From Paractinoplanes ferrugineus (GTDB lineage Bacteria; Actinomycetota; Actinomycetes; Mycobacteriales; Micromonosporaceae), in contig NZ_BOMM01000009.1 in the NCBI RefSeq assembly GCF_016862195.1, positions 62,001 through 126,000 of the forward strand: DNA of 64,000 bases, given 5' to 3'. Within the stretch, counting starts at the first letter, position 1. The number at the start of each line of letters is the position of its first letter. Position numbers and translations under genes: made by a program. Under the pieces are notes generated by a model, which made no database searches, was not told the origin of the DNA, and saw only the letters and a program-made list of their open reading frames with translations. Shown here piece by piece: positions 40,911 to 50,629 of this stretch.

Positions 40911-43636
40911 TATGCGTCCTTTTCCGGCCTGCTCGAACTGTCCTGCCCGGTGTTGCCGGCGCGGTCGCCGTCCGCTGCCGTCGTCGCTCCGTTGCGGGCT
41001 TCCTCGGCAACCGCGACGTGCACGATCGCCGGGAAGCTGACGGTAGCCGCATCCTCGAAGGACGCGCCTGCGGGAGGTACCCCGTTGCCCGGTTTTTTCG
41101 GCTTCGGGTGATCTTCAGATGAAGGTTGGCTTAAATATTTCGCCGCGTCGATGCGGCCCCTGGTCGTGCCGCTCTGCAACGCGCTCATGATGCTGCGTAG
41201 TTGTTCGGGCGAACGCATCGGCAGGGTCGGCTCGTCCTGCTCCACCGACGCCGGTTTGCGCAGCTGCGGCGCCAGGCTGGCCTGCCGGACCCGCTTGGGC
41301 AGACCGTCGTCGGTGACACTCTCGGTTTTGTCGGCGGTTTTGTCGGCGGCCGTCGGCACCGCGCCGCCGGTCGCGGGCTGCTCGCCGAGCTCAGCCGCCC
41401 GGGCCACGCGACGGCGCTGCACCAGTCCGTCCGAGCTCAAGCCGTCCGCGACCGACGACGGCACCGGACCGCTCGGCACCGGTCGGGGGATCTCCCCCGA
41501 CTTCTCCCGGGTGGACTCCGGGGCTCGGCGCTGCAGCGGGATCGGCCGGGTCCTCGGCTCGACCGGTTCGGCCTGGGGGACGGCCATGATGATGCCGTTG
41601 ACGGTGATCGGCCGGCCGCTCGCGGTGATCTCGCGCAACTCCTCGGCCCCCTGCCACTGCAGGGCGGCGAGCGAGCGGCGCAGCGGGTCCTCGACGCCCG
41701 AGCCGACAAGCGGGCGGTCCGGTGCGGCCGGCAGTTCGCCCGGCCCCGGCGCGGTGACCACCAGGTCGCCCGGGACCAGCACGATCGCGGTCACCCCGCC
41801 GTAGGGCGAGGGGCGCAGCGAGACCCGGATGCCGTGCCGGCCGGCCAGCTGGGCCACCACGAACAGACCGAGCCGGGCGCTGTCGGCCGGGTCGAAGTCG
41901 GGCGGCTCCACCAGGCGGCGGTTGGCCTCCTCGATCGCCTCCGGCGGCATGCCGAGACCGCGGTCCTCGATCTCGATCGCGTAGCCGTTCGGCAGCACCT
42001 GACCGGAGACCTGCACCCGGGTCTGCGGCGGCGAGTAGGAGGTGGCGTTCTCCAGGAGCTCGGCGAGCAAGTGGATGACGTCGCCGACGGCCCGGCCGAG
42101 CACCGCTGACGATTCGATCGCCCGGATGTCGATGCGCTTGTAGTCCTCGACCTCACTGATCGCGCCGCGGACCACGTCGATCACCGGCACCGGGTTGCGC
42201 CAGCCGCGGCCGGGCGCGGCCCCGGCCAGGATCACCAGGTCCTCGGCGTGCCGCCGCATCCGGGTGGCCAGGTGGTCGACCCGGTAGAGGTCCTCCAGCT
42301 CCTGCGGCTCGGTCTCGCGGCGCTCCATCTTGTCGAGCAGGGCGAGCTGCCGGTGCAACAGGGTCTGGCTGCGCCGGGCGATGTTGAGGAACACCTCGTT
42401 GAGGCCGCGCCGGACGTTCGCCTCCTCGACCGCCGACCGCACGGCCGTACGCTGCACGTCGTTGAACGCGTGACCGAGCTGGCCGATCTCGTCCCGGCCG
42501 TACTCCAGCGGGGGTGTCTCGACCTCGACGTCGACGTTCTCGCCACGCTGCAGCCGACGCACCACAGTGGGCAGTCGCTCGGTCGCCATCTCGAGCGCCT
42601 CGGCGCGCAGCCGGCGCAGCCGGCCGACCATCGAGCGGCCCACCCGCACCGAGACGAGCACCGACACCGCGAAGGCGATCAGGCCGAGCAGGGCGGCGGC
42701 CAGCAGGCGCAGCAGGATCTCGGTGGCGAGCGAGGCGCCGCGGTCGGCCAGCCCGCCGATCGCGGAGTTCTCGAAATCGCGCAGCTGCTGGGCGGACTTC
42801 TCGTAGGCCGGGTGCCAGGTGTCCGCGCCGACGGGCGAGAGCTCACCCGGGCGACTCTGCCCGACCAGCCTGTCCATCATGCGGTTGAGCTGCCCGAACG
42901 CGTCACCGCTGCTGAGCTTCTGGTATTGCGCGCGGCTCGCCTCGGGCATGTCCTCGACGCCCTGGGCGAGCAGGTAGCGCGCGGTGCCGACGTCCTGCAC
43001 CAGCGCGGACCGCAGTTCGTCGGTGAACCGGCCGCCCACCGTGACCGCGGCCAGCAGCGAGTCGACCCGGCTCAGGTATTCCTGACCGCGGCTGACCGTG
43101 GCGAGCGCCCGGATCTGCCTGTCGATCTCGTCGTCGGGGAACGTGGCGGTGGCCGCGAACATGTCGGAACCGGTCTGGATCATGCCGTTGTAGAGGTTCT
43201 GCGCGCCGATCGGGTCGAGCTCGCGCTTGTCGACGTGCCGGCGCTGCGCGGGCAGGGTGCCGATCTCGGTGAACAACTGGTCGATCCGGCGCCGCAGGGT
43301 GTCGCCGGCGTCGGCCGAGGCGTCGCCGTCGCGGGTGGCCGTGCGGAAGTCGTCGATCGCCCGGTCGGTGGCGGCCCGCTGCTGGGTGAGCTGGCCGACC
43401 GAGGCGCTCGGGTCGGCCAGGAACTGCACGGTGATGCGGCGCTCCCGCTGGAGCTCACCGATGATGACCTCGCCCGGATTGCCGATGGTGTCGGAGAGAT
43501 TACGCGCGGACAGCAGGTTGAGCGCCGGGCTCGCGGTGAGTGCCGTGGCAAAGATCCACATTGCGAGCAGGGCCACGAGCGGCACCGTCACCATGGTGAT
43601 GATCTTCGAACGGATCGACCAGTTGCGGGTTCTCAT
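40910..43636 (-). CDS. cvnA: Conservon sensor histidine kinase CvnA
   Basis: 908 residues. A first membrane helix (about 17-35), an extracytoplasmic nitrate/sulphonate-sensor-like helical domain (40-305), a second helix (308-330) and a HAMP (331-400) lead to the kinase core. The ATPase has N box HLLAELLENA (522-531) and G1 DRGLGM (558-563). The dimerisation region lacks a usual H box and instead has DHLATRMRRHAEDLVIL, as typical for CvnA. A long disordered tail (about 650-908) follows. The ATG at 43636 is chosen because the basic segment before helix 1 starts there. Confidence 0.92.
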   Translation of the reverse strand: MRTRNWSIRSKIITMVTVPLVALLAMWIFATALTASPALNLLSARNLSDTIGNPGEVIIGELQRERRITVQFLADPSASVGQLTQQRAATDRAIDDFRTATRDGDASADAGDTLRRRIDQLFTEIGTLPAQRRHVDKRELDPIGAQNLYNGMIQTGSDMFAATATFPDDEIDRQIRALATVSRGQEYLSRVDSLLAAVTVGGRFTDELRSALVQDVGTARYLLAQGVEDMPEASRAQYQKLSSGDAFGQLNRMMDRLVGQSRPGELSPVGADTWHPAYEKSAQQLRDFENSAIGGLADRGASLATEILLRLLAAALLGLIAFAVSVLVSVRVGRSMVGRLRRLRAEALEMATERLPTVVRRLQRGENVDVEVETPPLEYGRDEIGQLGHAFNDVQRTAVRSAVEEANVRRGLNEVFLNIARRSQTLLHRQLALLDKMERRETEPQELEDLYRVDHLATRMRRHAEDLVILAGAAPGRGWRNPVPVIDVVRGAISEVEDYKRIDIRAIESSAVLGRAVGDVIHLLAELLENATSYSPPQTRVQVSGQVLPNGYAIEIEDRGLGMPPEAIEEANRRLVEPPDFDPADSARLGLFVVAQLAGRHGIRVSLRPSPYGGVTAIVLVPGDLVVTAPGPGELPAAPDRPLVGSGVEDPLRRSLAALQWQGAEELREITASGRPITVNGIIMAVPQAEPVEPRTRPIPLQRRAPESTREKSGEIPRPVPSGPVPSSVADGLSSDGLVQRRRVARAAELGEQPATGGAVPTAADKTADKTESVTDDGLPKRVRQASLAPQLRKPASVEQDEPTLPMRSPEQLRSIMSALQSGTTRGRIDAAKYLSQPSSEDHPKPKKPGNGVPPAGASFEDAATVSFPAIVHVAVAEEARNGATTAADGDRAGNTGQDSSSRPEKDA

Positions 43637-43891
43637 CAGGCTCCGCCCGAGGGTTGGCAGGTTGCAGGACGTCACCGACCGCGTGCGCCTTGGCGAGAAT
43701 ACGTAAAACCTTCAACCGGAGCCACCGTTCATCAACAGGAATATGTGTTAACTGTCCTTTTTGTCCCACGCAGTCCCGACGCTCTTGGCAGTCGTGGATG
43801 TGACAGACCCAAAACAACAGGTGCGGAGCGCTTGAAAAGGATTGACGAGCGGCAGTGAGTGGGCATACCGGGAGTGAAGAAGGAGGAGCCG

Positions 43892-44536
43892 ATGTCCCCC
43901 ACACTCACCATCGTCCTGATCATCGTCGTCCTGGTGGTCATCGCCGCGATCGTGTACGGCGTGCAAGCCGGCAGGCGTAAGAAGCTGCAAAGCACTTTCG
44001 GGCCCGAGTACGACCGCGTGGTGGCCGACACCGGCAGCCGGACCGAGGCCGAGAAGGAGCTGCGCGAGCGGGAGAGGCGGCACGCCGAACTGGAGCTCAA
44101 GGCGCTCAGCCCCGAGTCGCAGGCGAGGTACAGCGCGGCCTGGGAAGAAGTCCAGATCCAGTTCGTGGACAGCCCGTCCGAGGCCGTCGACACCGCCGAC
44201 GAGCTCGTCACCCGGCTGATGGCCGAGCGCGGCTACCCGACCGGCGAGTACGACGAGCGGCTCGGCATCCTGTCCGTCGCGCACGCCAACACGTTGCAGA
44301 ACTACCGCGACGCGCACGAGATCAGCGAGCGCAACAAGGGTGGCTCGGCCAGCACCGAGGACCTGCGTCAGGCACTGGTGCACTACCGGGCGCTGTTCGC
44401 CGATCTGCTCGGCACCGATCCGGTGTCGACGAGTAGTAGTACCGCTACCACTGAATCCGTTCCCGACGAAGCGCCGGCGCCCGCTCCCCGTACGGCCGCC
44501 GACAACGACGCCGCTGCCACCGACACGAGCCGCTGA
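43892..44536 (+). CDS. Membrane-anchored protein sharing a domain with the next gene
   Basis: 214 residues. One N-terminal membrane helix (LTIVLIIVVLVVIAAIVYGV), a charged coiled-coil stretch (SRTEAEKELRERERRHAELE), and a conserved-looking domain with QFVDSPSEAVDTADELV and EDLRQALVHYRALFADLL. AGGAGG lies 4 nt before the ATG. The same FVDSP domain occurs at the end of the next protein, so they are paralogues in one operon. Function unknown; an envelope stress or conservon-related role is possible by location. Confidence 0.75.
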   Translation: MSPTLTIVLIIVVLVVIAAIVYGVQAGRRKKLQSTFGPEYDRVVADTGSRTEAEKELRERERRHAELELKALSPESQARYSAAWEEVQIQFVDSPSEAVDTADELVTRLMAERGYPTGEYDERLGILSVAHANTLQNYRDAHEISERNKGGSASTEDLRQALVHYRALFADLLGTDPVSTSSSTATTESVPDEAPAPAPRTAADNDAAATDTSR

Positions 44537-44551
44537 GGGAGTCCACCCGCC

Positions 44552-45616
44552 ATGAAGTTCTTCTCCAACGAGGCCAAAGAGAACGACGACCAGGCCTACG
44601 ACCGCTCTGACGTCGCCACTTCCGAGCCGGTGACCGTGCCGCCGCAGCGGGCCGGCTCCCCGTGGACCGACACGCCCGGCGAGCCCGGCACGGACCAGCG
44701 CGAGTCGCAGCACCGCTCGGACGACTCCGACGACGGCGAGTTCCGGCAGGACAGCGCCGTTCGTGACGACGACGCCGAGATCGCCGAGCAGGAACTGCGG
44801 GACGGCACCATCGAGCGCTCCTCGGACCGCCCCGAGGACCGCCCCGAGGAGCCCGAGGTCGAGCGCATCTCCGACCCGGTGACCACCACGTACGCCGCGG
44901 ACGGCACCGTCACCCACGCCGACGAGCCGGTGGACATCCCGCTCGACGACAACCGGTCCGACGAGACCGACCACACCGACCGGCTCGACGACGCCGACCG
45001 CCTCGACCACACCGACCGGCTCGACCACACCGACCGGCTCGACGACGCCGATCGCACCGTCGACGCCGACCGCGTCGACGAGAGCGGGGCCCTCAAGGAC
45101 GACGGCACGTTCGGCAGCCCCGAGGCGGTCGAACCGGCCACCGGCAAGGCGATCGACGAGGACGACGCGCCCGTCGCGGTCGACCCCGAGCCGGTCCCGG
45201 CCCTCGCCGTCGACGAGACCCCGGTCGACACCTCGGACGACACCCGGGCCGACGAGTTCGAGGAAGACGGCTTCAAGGAGGGCGAGACGGTCGGTGCCGT
45301 CGCCGCCGTACCCGTACCCGTCGAAACCCCCGCGGCCTCGACCCCCGGCAGCTCCGCGCCCACCCCGGTGGATCGGCTCTTCACCGAGGGTGACTCGTTC
45401 GCCGAGCGGTTCCGCGACATCCAGCTGCGCTTCGTGGACAGCCCGAAGGAGGCCGTCGGCGACGCCGCCACCCTGGTCGGCGAGGCGGTCGACAAGATCA
45501 CCGCAGCACTCGGCTCGCAGAAGGACGCCCTCGGCGGCGACTCCGACGACACCGAGCAGCTCCGGGTGCAGCTCCGCGGCTACCGCGACCTGCTCAACCG
45601 GCTGACCGGCCTCTGA
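44552..45616 (+). CDS. Acidic low-complexity protein with C-terminal FVDSP domain
   Basis: 354 residues. Residues 1-265 are very acidic and disordered, including tandem units like DRLDHTDRLDDAD (encoded at about 44970-45060). The C-terminal 75 residues (DIQLRFVDSPKEAVGDAATLV, LRVQLRGYRDLLNRL) repeat the domain of the upstream protein. It follows that gene after 15 nt and is closed by a terminator. No signal or membrane segment is seen. Function unknown. Confidence 0.75.
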   Translation: MKFFSNEAKENDDQAYDRSDVATSEPVTVPPQRAGSPWTDTPGEPGTDQRESQHRSDDSDDGEFRQDSAVRDDDAEIAEQELRDGTIERSSDRPEDRPEEPEVERISDPVTTTYAADGTVTHADEPVDIPLDDNRSDETDHTDRLDDADRLDHTDRLDHTDRLDDADRTVDADRVDESGALKDDGTFGSPEAVEPATGKAIDEDDAPVAVDPEPVPALAVDETPVDTSDDTRADEFEEDGFKEGETVGAVAAVPVPVETPAASTPGSSAPTPVDRLFTEGDSFAERFRDIQLRFVDSPKEAVGDAATLVGEAVDKITAALGSQKDALGGDSDDTEQLRVQLRGYRDLLNRLTGL

Positions 45617-45634
45617 TCGGCCACACCGCACACC

Positions 45635-45660
45635 GGAAGGGGAGCCTCGGCTCCCCTTCC
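45635..45660 (+). terminator. Terminator of the acidic-protein operon
   Basis: GGAAGGGGAGCC and GGCTCCCCTTCC pair perfectly with a two-base loop, followed by CTCGTTTC. Confidence 0.85.
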
Positions 45661-45686
45661 CTCGTTTCACGGGTTAGCGTGCCGCT

Positions 45687-46667
45687 ATGCGCGCCGGCCG
45701 TCTCGTCTCGCTCCTGCTGCTGTTGCAGACGCGGGGGCGGATGTCCGCGCGCGAGCTGGCCGAGCAGCTCGAGGTCTCGGTGCGCACCGTCTATCGCGAC
45801 GTCGAGTCGCTCGGCTCGGCCGGGGTGCCGATCTATGCCGATCGGGGGCCGGCCGGCGGTTATCAGCTGCTCGACGGCTACCGAACCAGGCTCACCGGGC
45901 TGACCGAGGACGAGGCGGGCACGCTGTTCCTGGCCGGGGTGCCCGGCCCGGCGGCCGAGCTGGGGCTCGGTTCGGTGCTGGCGGCGGCGGAGCTCAAGCT
46001 GCGGGCGTCGCTGCCGGGTGAGCTGGCCGACCGGGCCGATCGGGTACGGGACCGGTTCCATCTCGACGCACCGGGCTGGTTCCGGGGCGACGAACCGACA
46101 CCGCACCTGTCCACAGTGGCCGACGCGGTGTGGAACGCCCGGCTGCTGGATGTGCGCTACCGCCGGTGGAAGCAGCCGCGCGAGGTGACCCGTACGCTGC
46201 AGCCGCTCGGCGTGGTGCTGAAAGCGGGCCGGTGGTACCTGGTGGCGACGGCCCGGGACCGGACCACGGCCTACCGGGTCGCCAGCATCCTCGACGCCGT
46301 GATCCTCGACGAGCCGGCCGCACGTCCGGCCGGCTTCGACCTGGCCGGTTTCTGGCAGGAGTGGACGCAACGCTACGAGCGGAGCGTCTACACGATGACC
46401 GCGACCGTACGCATGACGAAACCCGCACTGGACCTGATGGCGTTCGTCTTCCCGCCGGAGATGTCCCGGGTGGCGCGCGAGTCGGCGGGGCCGCTCGACG
46501 AGGACGGCCGGCTGGTCACCACCGTCCCGGTGGAGTCGGTGCGGCACGGCCACATCGAGTTGTCGAAGCTGGGCGCGGACGCCGAGGTGCTGGCCCCGCC
46601 GGAGTTACGTGACCGATTCGTCGAAACGGCCCGGGGTCTGGCCGCGACCTACTTGACGCCGTCCTGA
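45687..46667 (+). CDS. HTH-WYL transcriptional regulator
   Basis: 326 residues: an N-terminal HTH_11 (RLVSLLLLLQTRGRMSARELAEQLEVSVRTVYRDVESL) and a WYL domain with WYLVATARD in the middle, then a WCX-like tail. WYL proteins bind nucleic-acid-type ligands and control DNA repair, defence and metabolism. TAGCGT is 6 nt before the ATG, so it is probably leaderless. The stop is within the 3' end of the convergent gene. Confidence 0.88.
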   Translation: MRAGRLVSLLLLLQTRGRMSARELAEQLEVSVRTVYRDVESLGSAGVPIYADRGPAGGYQLLDGYRTRLTGLTEDEAGTLFLAGVPGPAAELGLGSVLAAAELKLRASLPGELADRADRVRDRFHLDAPGWFRGDEPTPHLSTVADAVWNARLLDVRYRRWKQPREVTRTLQPLGVVLKAGRWYLVATARDRTTAYRVASILDAVILDEPAARPAGFDLAGFWQEWTQRYERSVYTMTATVRMTKPALDLMAFVFPPEMSRVARESAGPLDEDGRLVTTVPVESVRHGHIELSKLGADAEVLAPPELRDRFVETARGLAATYLTPS

Positions 46668-47167
46668 ACCACGGAGCCGGCCGCGATGCCGCCGGTGTCA
46701 CCGCTGCGGGTCAGGCCGGAGCCCGGGGCGGCCGAGGACGGGCCACCGCCCGGCGACTCGGTGCCCGGCGTCGCGCCGGTGCTGGGGCCGGTCGGTGGAG
46801 TGGTCGCGGTGGTGGCCTCGGTCGGCGGCGTGGAGGTCGGCTCGCTGCTGGGCTCGGTGCTCGGCGCCGACGGCGTGGTGGCCGACGGCGACGCACTCGG
46901 TGCGGTGCTGGACGACGGCGACGGCTTGCCGGTCAGCGGCAGCACTCGGCCCCGCGGCGTGGCCGCGACCTCCGGCTCGTCACCGAGCAGACGGTCCGCG
47001 CCCGTCCCGCCGACCAACCGGTCTGGAACGGCTGTGTGCTCACCGACGACGGCCGGTGGTTTCGACGGCGCGACCTCGACCGAGCCGAGCCGCACCCCCA
47101 TCCACATCGCCGGACCCAGTCCTACTGCGACGATCGCCCCGGACAGTGCCGCGGGTCCCCGATTCAT
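46649..47167 (-). CDS. Ser/Thr/Pro-rich anchored or secreted protein
   Basis: 172 residues. The N-terminal hydrophobic segment (ALSGAIVAVGLGPAMWMGV) can be a signal anchor. The rest is low complexity, rich in Ser, Thr, Pro and Glu (PSASPSATTPSAPSTEP), as in wall-spanning stalks of actinomycete surface proteins. No catalytic domain. It overlaps the WYL gene 3' end by 19 nt. Confidence 0.6.
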   Translation of the reverse strand: MNRGPAALSGAIVAVGLGPAMWMGVRLGSVEVAPSKPPAVVGEHTAVPDRLVGGTGADRLLGDEPEVAATPRGRVLPLTGKPSPSSSTAPSASPSATTPSAPSTEPSSEPTSTPPTEATTATTPPTGPSTGATPGTESPGGGPSSAAPGSGLTRSGDTGGIAAGSVVQDGVK

Positions 47168-47399
47168 CAGTGACCTCCCCCATGTCAAGACGATCATCCA
47201 GCCACATCCCGCAACATCACTACCCAATTCGGGAAAGGCCAAGCGAACAACAGCTGCGGCTATTGTGACTGAAGGTGATCGCCCGGTCGCTCATTCGTCG
47301 GGGATGAGACGGTGTTGACATGGGTCACGGACCGCGGGCCGCGAAGGTTCACGGTGGGTGATGCCGGTTTGCGCGCAGTGTGCGAGTCGCTCGCTTCAA

Positions 47400-49274
47400 T
47401 CAGCGGGTGCTTGTCAGGAACGCCACAGCGTCGTCGAGGGCCGTCCAGCCGCCCGGCAACTCGTCGGAGTCGAGGGCTGTACGCACGTTGATGGTGCCGC
47501 CGTCGCGCAGGCTCATCTCCCAGGAACGACGACCGTTGCGATGGGCCGATGCCCCGGCCAGATCGGTGAACGGCACGAACCGGCTGCCCGCGCTGCCCAC
47601 CGGCGGCTCGCTGCCGGCCGGGGTGCCGTCGGCCAGCACACCGTCGGTGGCCAGCCGGCTCAGTCGCCGCTTCGCCTCGCCGTTACGTGACCGGGGCAGC
47701 CCGGGCACCAGCACCAGGCCGGTCTCGACGATGAGCAGGTCGCTGCGCACACCGTCGACCAGCACGTTGACCACCCCACCGATCACCGGCACGCGGGCCA
47801 CCGGCCGATCGCCGACCGGGGCGATGACGCCCGGGTCGATGCCCATCGCGGCGATCCGTTCCCGGGCCTCGCCGACCGTGGCCGGATCGGTGGCCAGCTC
47901 AGCCACCCCGGTCAGGTCGAGAGGTGCCCCGTCGGGCGCGACCACCTCGGCCGTGCCCAGCCAGCTGTGCCGCCACCGGGCCACCCCGCCGTGCAGCGCG
48001 GCCAGCGCCAGCAGCAGGGCGATCAACTCGGCGATCCGCCCGGTGGTCTCCTCGGCCGGCAGGTCGCCGAAGACCGTCTCGGCGATCTTGCGGAGCCGGC
48101 CGTCGGCGGCCAGCTCGAGCACGTCGGCAGCACCCCTGACCGGGCTGCCGGCCACCCGGGAGATGGCCCGCAACGACGCGTCGGCCTCCCGTTCCATCTC
48201 GGCGAGGCGGGCCGCGCCGAAGAACTCGTCCCAGCTCGTCACCGTGCGCCCGGCCGGCGGGAAGGCCACCGCCTGCAGCGCCCGGCCCAGGGCGGGCAGC
48301 TCGGGCAGCAGATCACCGGCCGCGGCCGGCTCCGGCTCGGGACCTTCGACGGTGAGCTCGGCCAGCGCGGCCAGCCGCTCCGGCACCGGCGGATGCGGAT
48401 CCCAGCGCCCCGGCGCCGGCGGCTCGACCATCCGCAGCATGGCCAGGTCCTCGCCGCGCGCGGCCAGCACCCGCAGGAAGCCGCCGAACACGTCGTCCGG
48501 CACGAACCCGGCCTGCCAGCCGGGACTCAGGTATTCCGCATGGAAGATCTGCTGCAGCCCGTCGAGGACCGGACCGTCGCGCAGCACCCCGGCGGCGGCG
48601 CGGCCCCCGGCGAACTCGGCCGCGACCCGGTCGGCGAACAACTCCTGCTCGCGGGCGAACGGGGCGTCAGCCGCGCCGTACCAACCGGCATAGGCCCGCA
48701 GCAGCGGCCCGGACGGGCTGCGACGCGGGATGCGCGGCACGATCCGGGCCACGGCGGCCCGGCCGCGATAGGCCAGCGGGGCGAACCGGCCAAGCCGCGG
48801 CGAGCCGTGCGCCAACTCGTGCGCGACGGCCGCCCGCAGCCAGGTCTCGTCCCAGGCCAGCAGCGTGGGCATGCCGAGGAACAGCTCGCGCCGGCCGCCG
48901 CGCAGACCGGCCAGCCGCGCGTGCTCCGACAGCGTCACGGTGGCGCCGGCCACCACGGTCACCGCAGCCGGCGGGCGCACCCCGGCCGCGGTCGCCGCGT
49001 CGTCGATCATCGACCAGAGCGCCGGGGCGTCGGTGCGGCTCACCGGCACCCCGGCCGGGCTCGGCCGACGCAGCCGCAGGGCGCGCACGGTCGCGAACCA
49101 CAGCAGGCCCGCCGTCGCGATGACCAGCGGAAGCGCGATCCGCACCGCCGCCGCACCGGGCAGGGCCTGAAGCACCAGCAGCACGGCCACCAGGACCGCC
49201 ACCACCTGGAGCCAGACGACCGCCAGGAAGCCGGCGAACCGGGTCGCGGAGACCGTCGCCTTGCCGTCGCGCAC
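47400..49274 (-). CDS. M48-family membrane metallopeptidase
   Basis: 624 residues. Two N-terminal membrane helices (about 13-37 and 44-64) precede an M48 domain with HELAH at 152-156 and a third zinc ligand candidate near 211 (REQELFADR). The remaining 400 residues are Ala/Leu-rich and carry no second recognised domain. It probably removes misfolded membrane proteins or processes a specific target. The 232-nt region downstream (47168-47399) holds no gene. Confidence 0.82.
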   Translation of the reverse strand: MRDGKATVSATRFAGFLAVVWLQVVAVLVAVLLVLQALPGAAAVRIALPLVIATAGLLWFATVRALRLRRPSPAGVPVSRTDAPALWSMIDDAATAAGVRPPAAVTVVAGATVTLSEHARLAGLRGGRRELFLGMPTLLAWDETWLRAAVAHELAHGSPRLGRFAPLAYRGRAAVARIVPRIPRRSPSGPLLRAYAGWYGAADAPFAREQELFADRVAAEFAGGRAAAGVLRDGPVLDGLQQIFHAEYLSPGWQAGFVPDDVFGGFLRVLAARGEDLAMLRMVEPPAPGRWDPHPPVPERLAALAELTVEGPEPEPAAAGDLLPELPALGRALQAVAFPPAGRTVTSWDEFFGAARLAEMEREADASLRAISRVAGSPVRGAADVLELAADGRLRKIAETVFGDLPAEETTGRIAELIALLLALAALHGGVARWRHSWLGTAEVVAPDGAPLDLTGVAELATDPATVGEARERIAAMGIDPGVIAPVGDRPVARVPVIGGVVNVLVDGVRSDLLIVETGLVLVPGLPRSRNGEAKRRLSRLATDGVLADGTPAGSEPPVGSAGSRFVPFTDLAGASAHRNGRRSWEMSLRDGGTINVRTALDSDELPGGWTALDDAVAFLTSTR

Positions 49275-49419
49275 CGCGACCTCCGTCGTTTCGACCGAAC
49301 AGGACCGGGCACAGCCTAGAACGGCCTACCGCCAGAAAACCCAGACGCGGAGTCCGGTGGCGGGAAGAATTAAGAAAGTCTTGCGCACCGGCTCCGGGCG
49401 GTCACGGAAGGGGATACGG

Positions 49420-50616
49420 ATGGCCACGGCACTGCGCGACCAGACGGCTGCCATCCCGATCAAGGGATATGCCTGGTTGCCGGATCTCCGACGCCGCACC
49501 CACGGCCAGCCCGCGCCGATCCGGCTGATGGGCCGGCCCGCGGTCGCGATCGGCGGCCCGGCCGCGGCTCAGTTCTTCTACGCGGCCGGCCACATCCAGC
49601 GGCACGACGCGATCCCGGGCATGGTGCTGGACACCCTGTTCGGGCGCGGCGCGGTGCACACCCTCGACGGGCACGCCCACGAACTACGCAAAGCGATGTT
49701 CGTCTCGCTCCTCATCGGAGACGGCGTCGACACGCTCGCCAAACACGTCGGCACCGCGTTCGACGAAGCGGTCGACGCCCGGCGGGGCGGACCACCGTTC
49801 TCGCTCTTCGACGAGACGGCCGAGGTCATCGCCGAGGCCGTGCGCCGCTGGGTGGGCATACCGGACGGAGTGCTCCCGGCCGCCGACCTCGTGGCGATGG
49901 TCGACGGTTTCGCCACGGCCGGCCCGCGCCAGGCGCGAGCCCGGCTGGCCCGCCGGCGGCAGGAACGCCGGCTGGCCCGGCTCATCGAGGACGTACGCCG
50001 GGAGGAGCCGTCTCCCAACGCGCTGTCCGCGATCGCCCACCACACGGCCGACGGCTACCTGATGGATGCCCGTACCGCCGCCGTCGAACTGCTCAACATC
50101 GTGCGCCCGGCCACCGCCGTGAGCTACTTCGTGGCCTTCGCGGCGCATGCGCTGGAGCGCTGGCCGGGCCACCGGCAACGGGTGGCCGACGACGATCGGT
50201 ACGCCCTGGCGTGCACCGACGAGGTGCGACGGTTCTACCCGTTCGTCCCGTTCCTCGGCGGGCTGGCCGCCCAGGACCTGCACTTCCAGCGGACGCCGAT
50301 CCGGCAGGGCACGATGGTGCTGCTGGACGTCTACGGACAGCACCACGACGAACGGGTCTGGCCCGAGCCCTACCGGTTCCGGCCGGAGCGGTTCCTCGAC
50401 CGGCCGGTGGGCCCGTTCGAGCTGATCCCGCAGGGCGGCGGCGACCCCCGCACCGGCCACCGCTGCCCCGGCGAGCAGATCACGATCGCCCTGCTCAGCA
50501 CGATCACCCAGCGACTGGCCCGGCTCGACTACTACCTGCCGCCGCAGAACCTGTCGATCGACCTGTCCCGGATCCCGGCCCGGGTGTCGTCCGGCCCGCG
50601 CATCGCCGTGGTCTGA
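49420..50616 (+). CDS. CYP152-type cytochrome P450 (fatty-acid peroxygenase)
   Basis: 398 residues. The heme Cys is Cys349 in PRTGHRCPGE and the EVRR pair (268-271) is in place. At the I-helix, NIVRPATAVSYF puts Arg229-Pro230 where ordinary P450s have the acid-Thr pair; this Arg-Pro is the mark of CYP152 enzymes (P450-BSbeta, SPalpha, OleT), which use hydrogen peroxide and the fatty acid carboxylate. A hydroxylase or decarboxylase of fatty acids is therefore likely. No redox partner gene is adjacent, as expected. The ATG has GGAAGGGG upstream. Confidence 0.88.
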   Translation: MATALRDQTAAIPIKGYAWLPDLRRRTHGQPAPIRLMGRPAVAIGGPAAAQFFYAAGHIQRHDAIPGMVLDTLFGRGAVHTLDGHAHELRKAMFVSLLIGDGVDTLAKHVGTAFDEAVDARRGGPPFSLFDETAEVIAEAVRRWVGIPDGVLPAADLVAMVDGFATAGPRQARARLARRRQERRLARLIEDVRREEPSPNALSAIAHHTADGYLMDARTAAVELLNIVRPATAVSYFVAFAAHALERWPGHRQRVADDDRYALACTDEVRRFYPFVPFLGGLAAQDLHFQRTPIRQGTMVLLDVYGQHHDERVWPEPYRFRPERFLDRPVGPFELIPQGGGDPRTGHRCPGEQITIALLSTITQRLARLDYYLPPQNLSIDLSRIPARVSSGPRIAVV

Positions 50617-50629
50617 CCCACCCGGCGGA

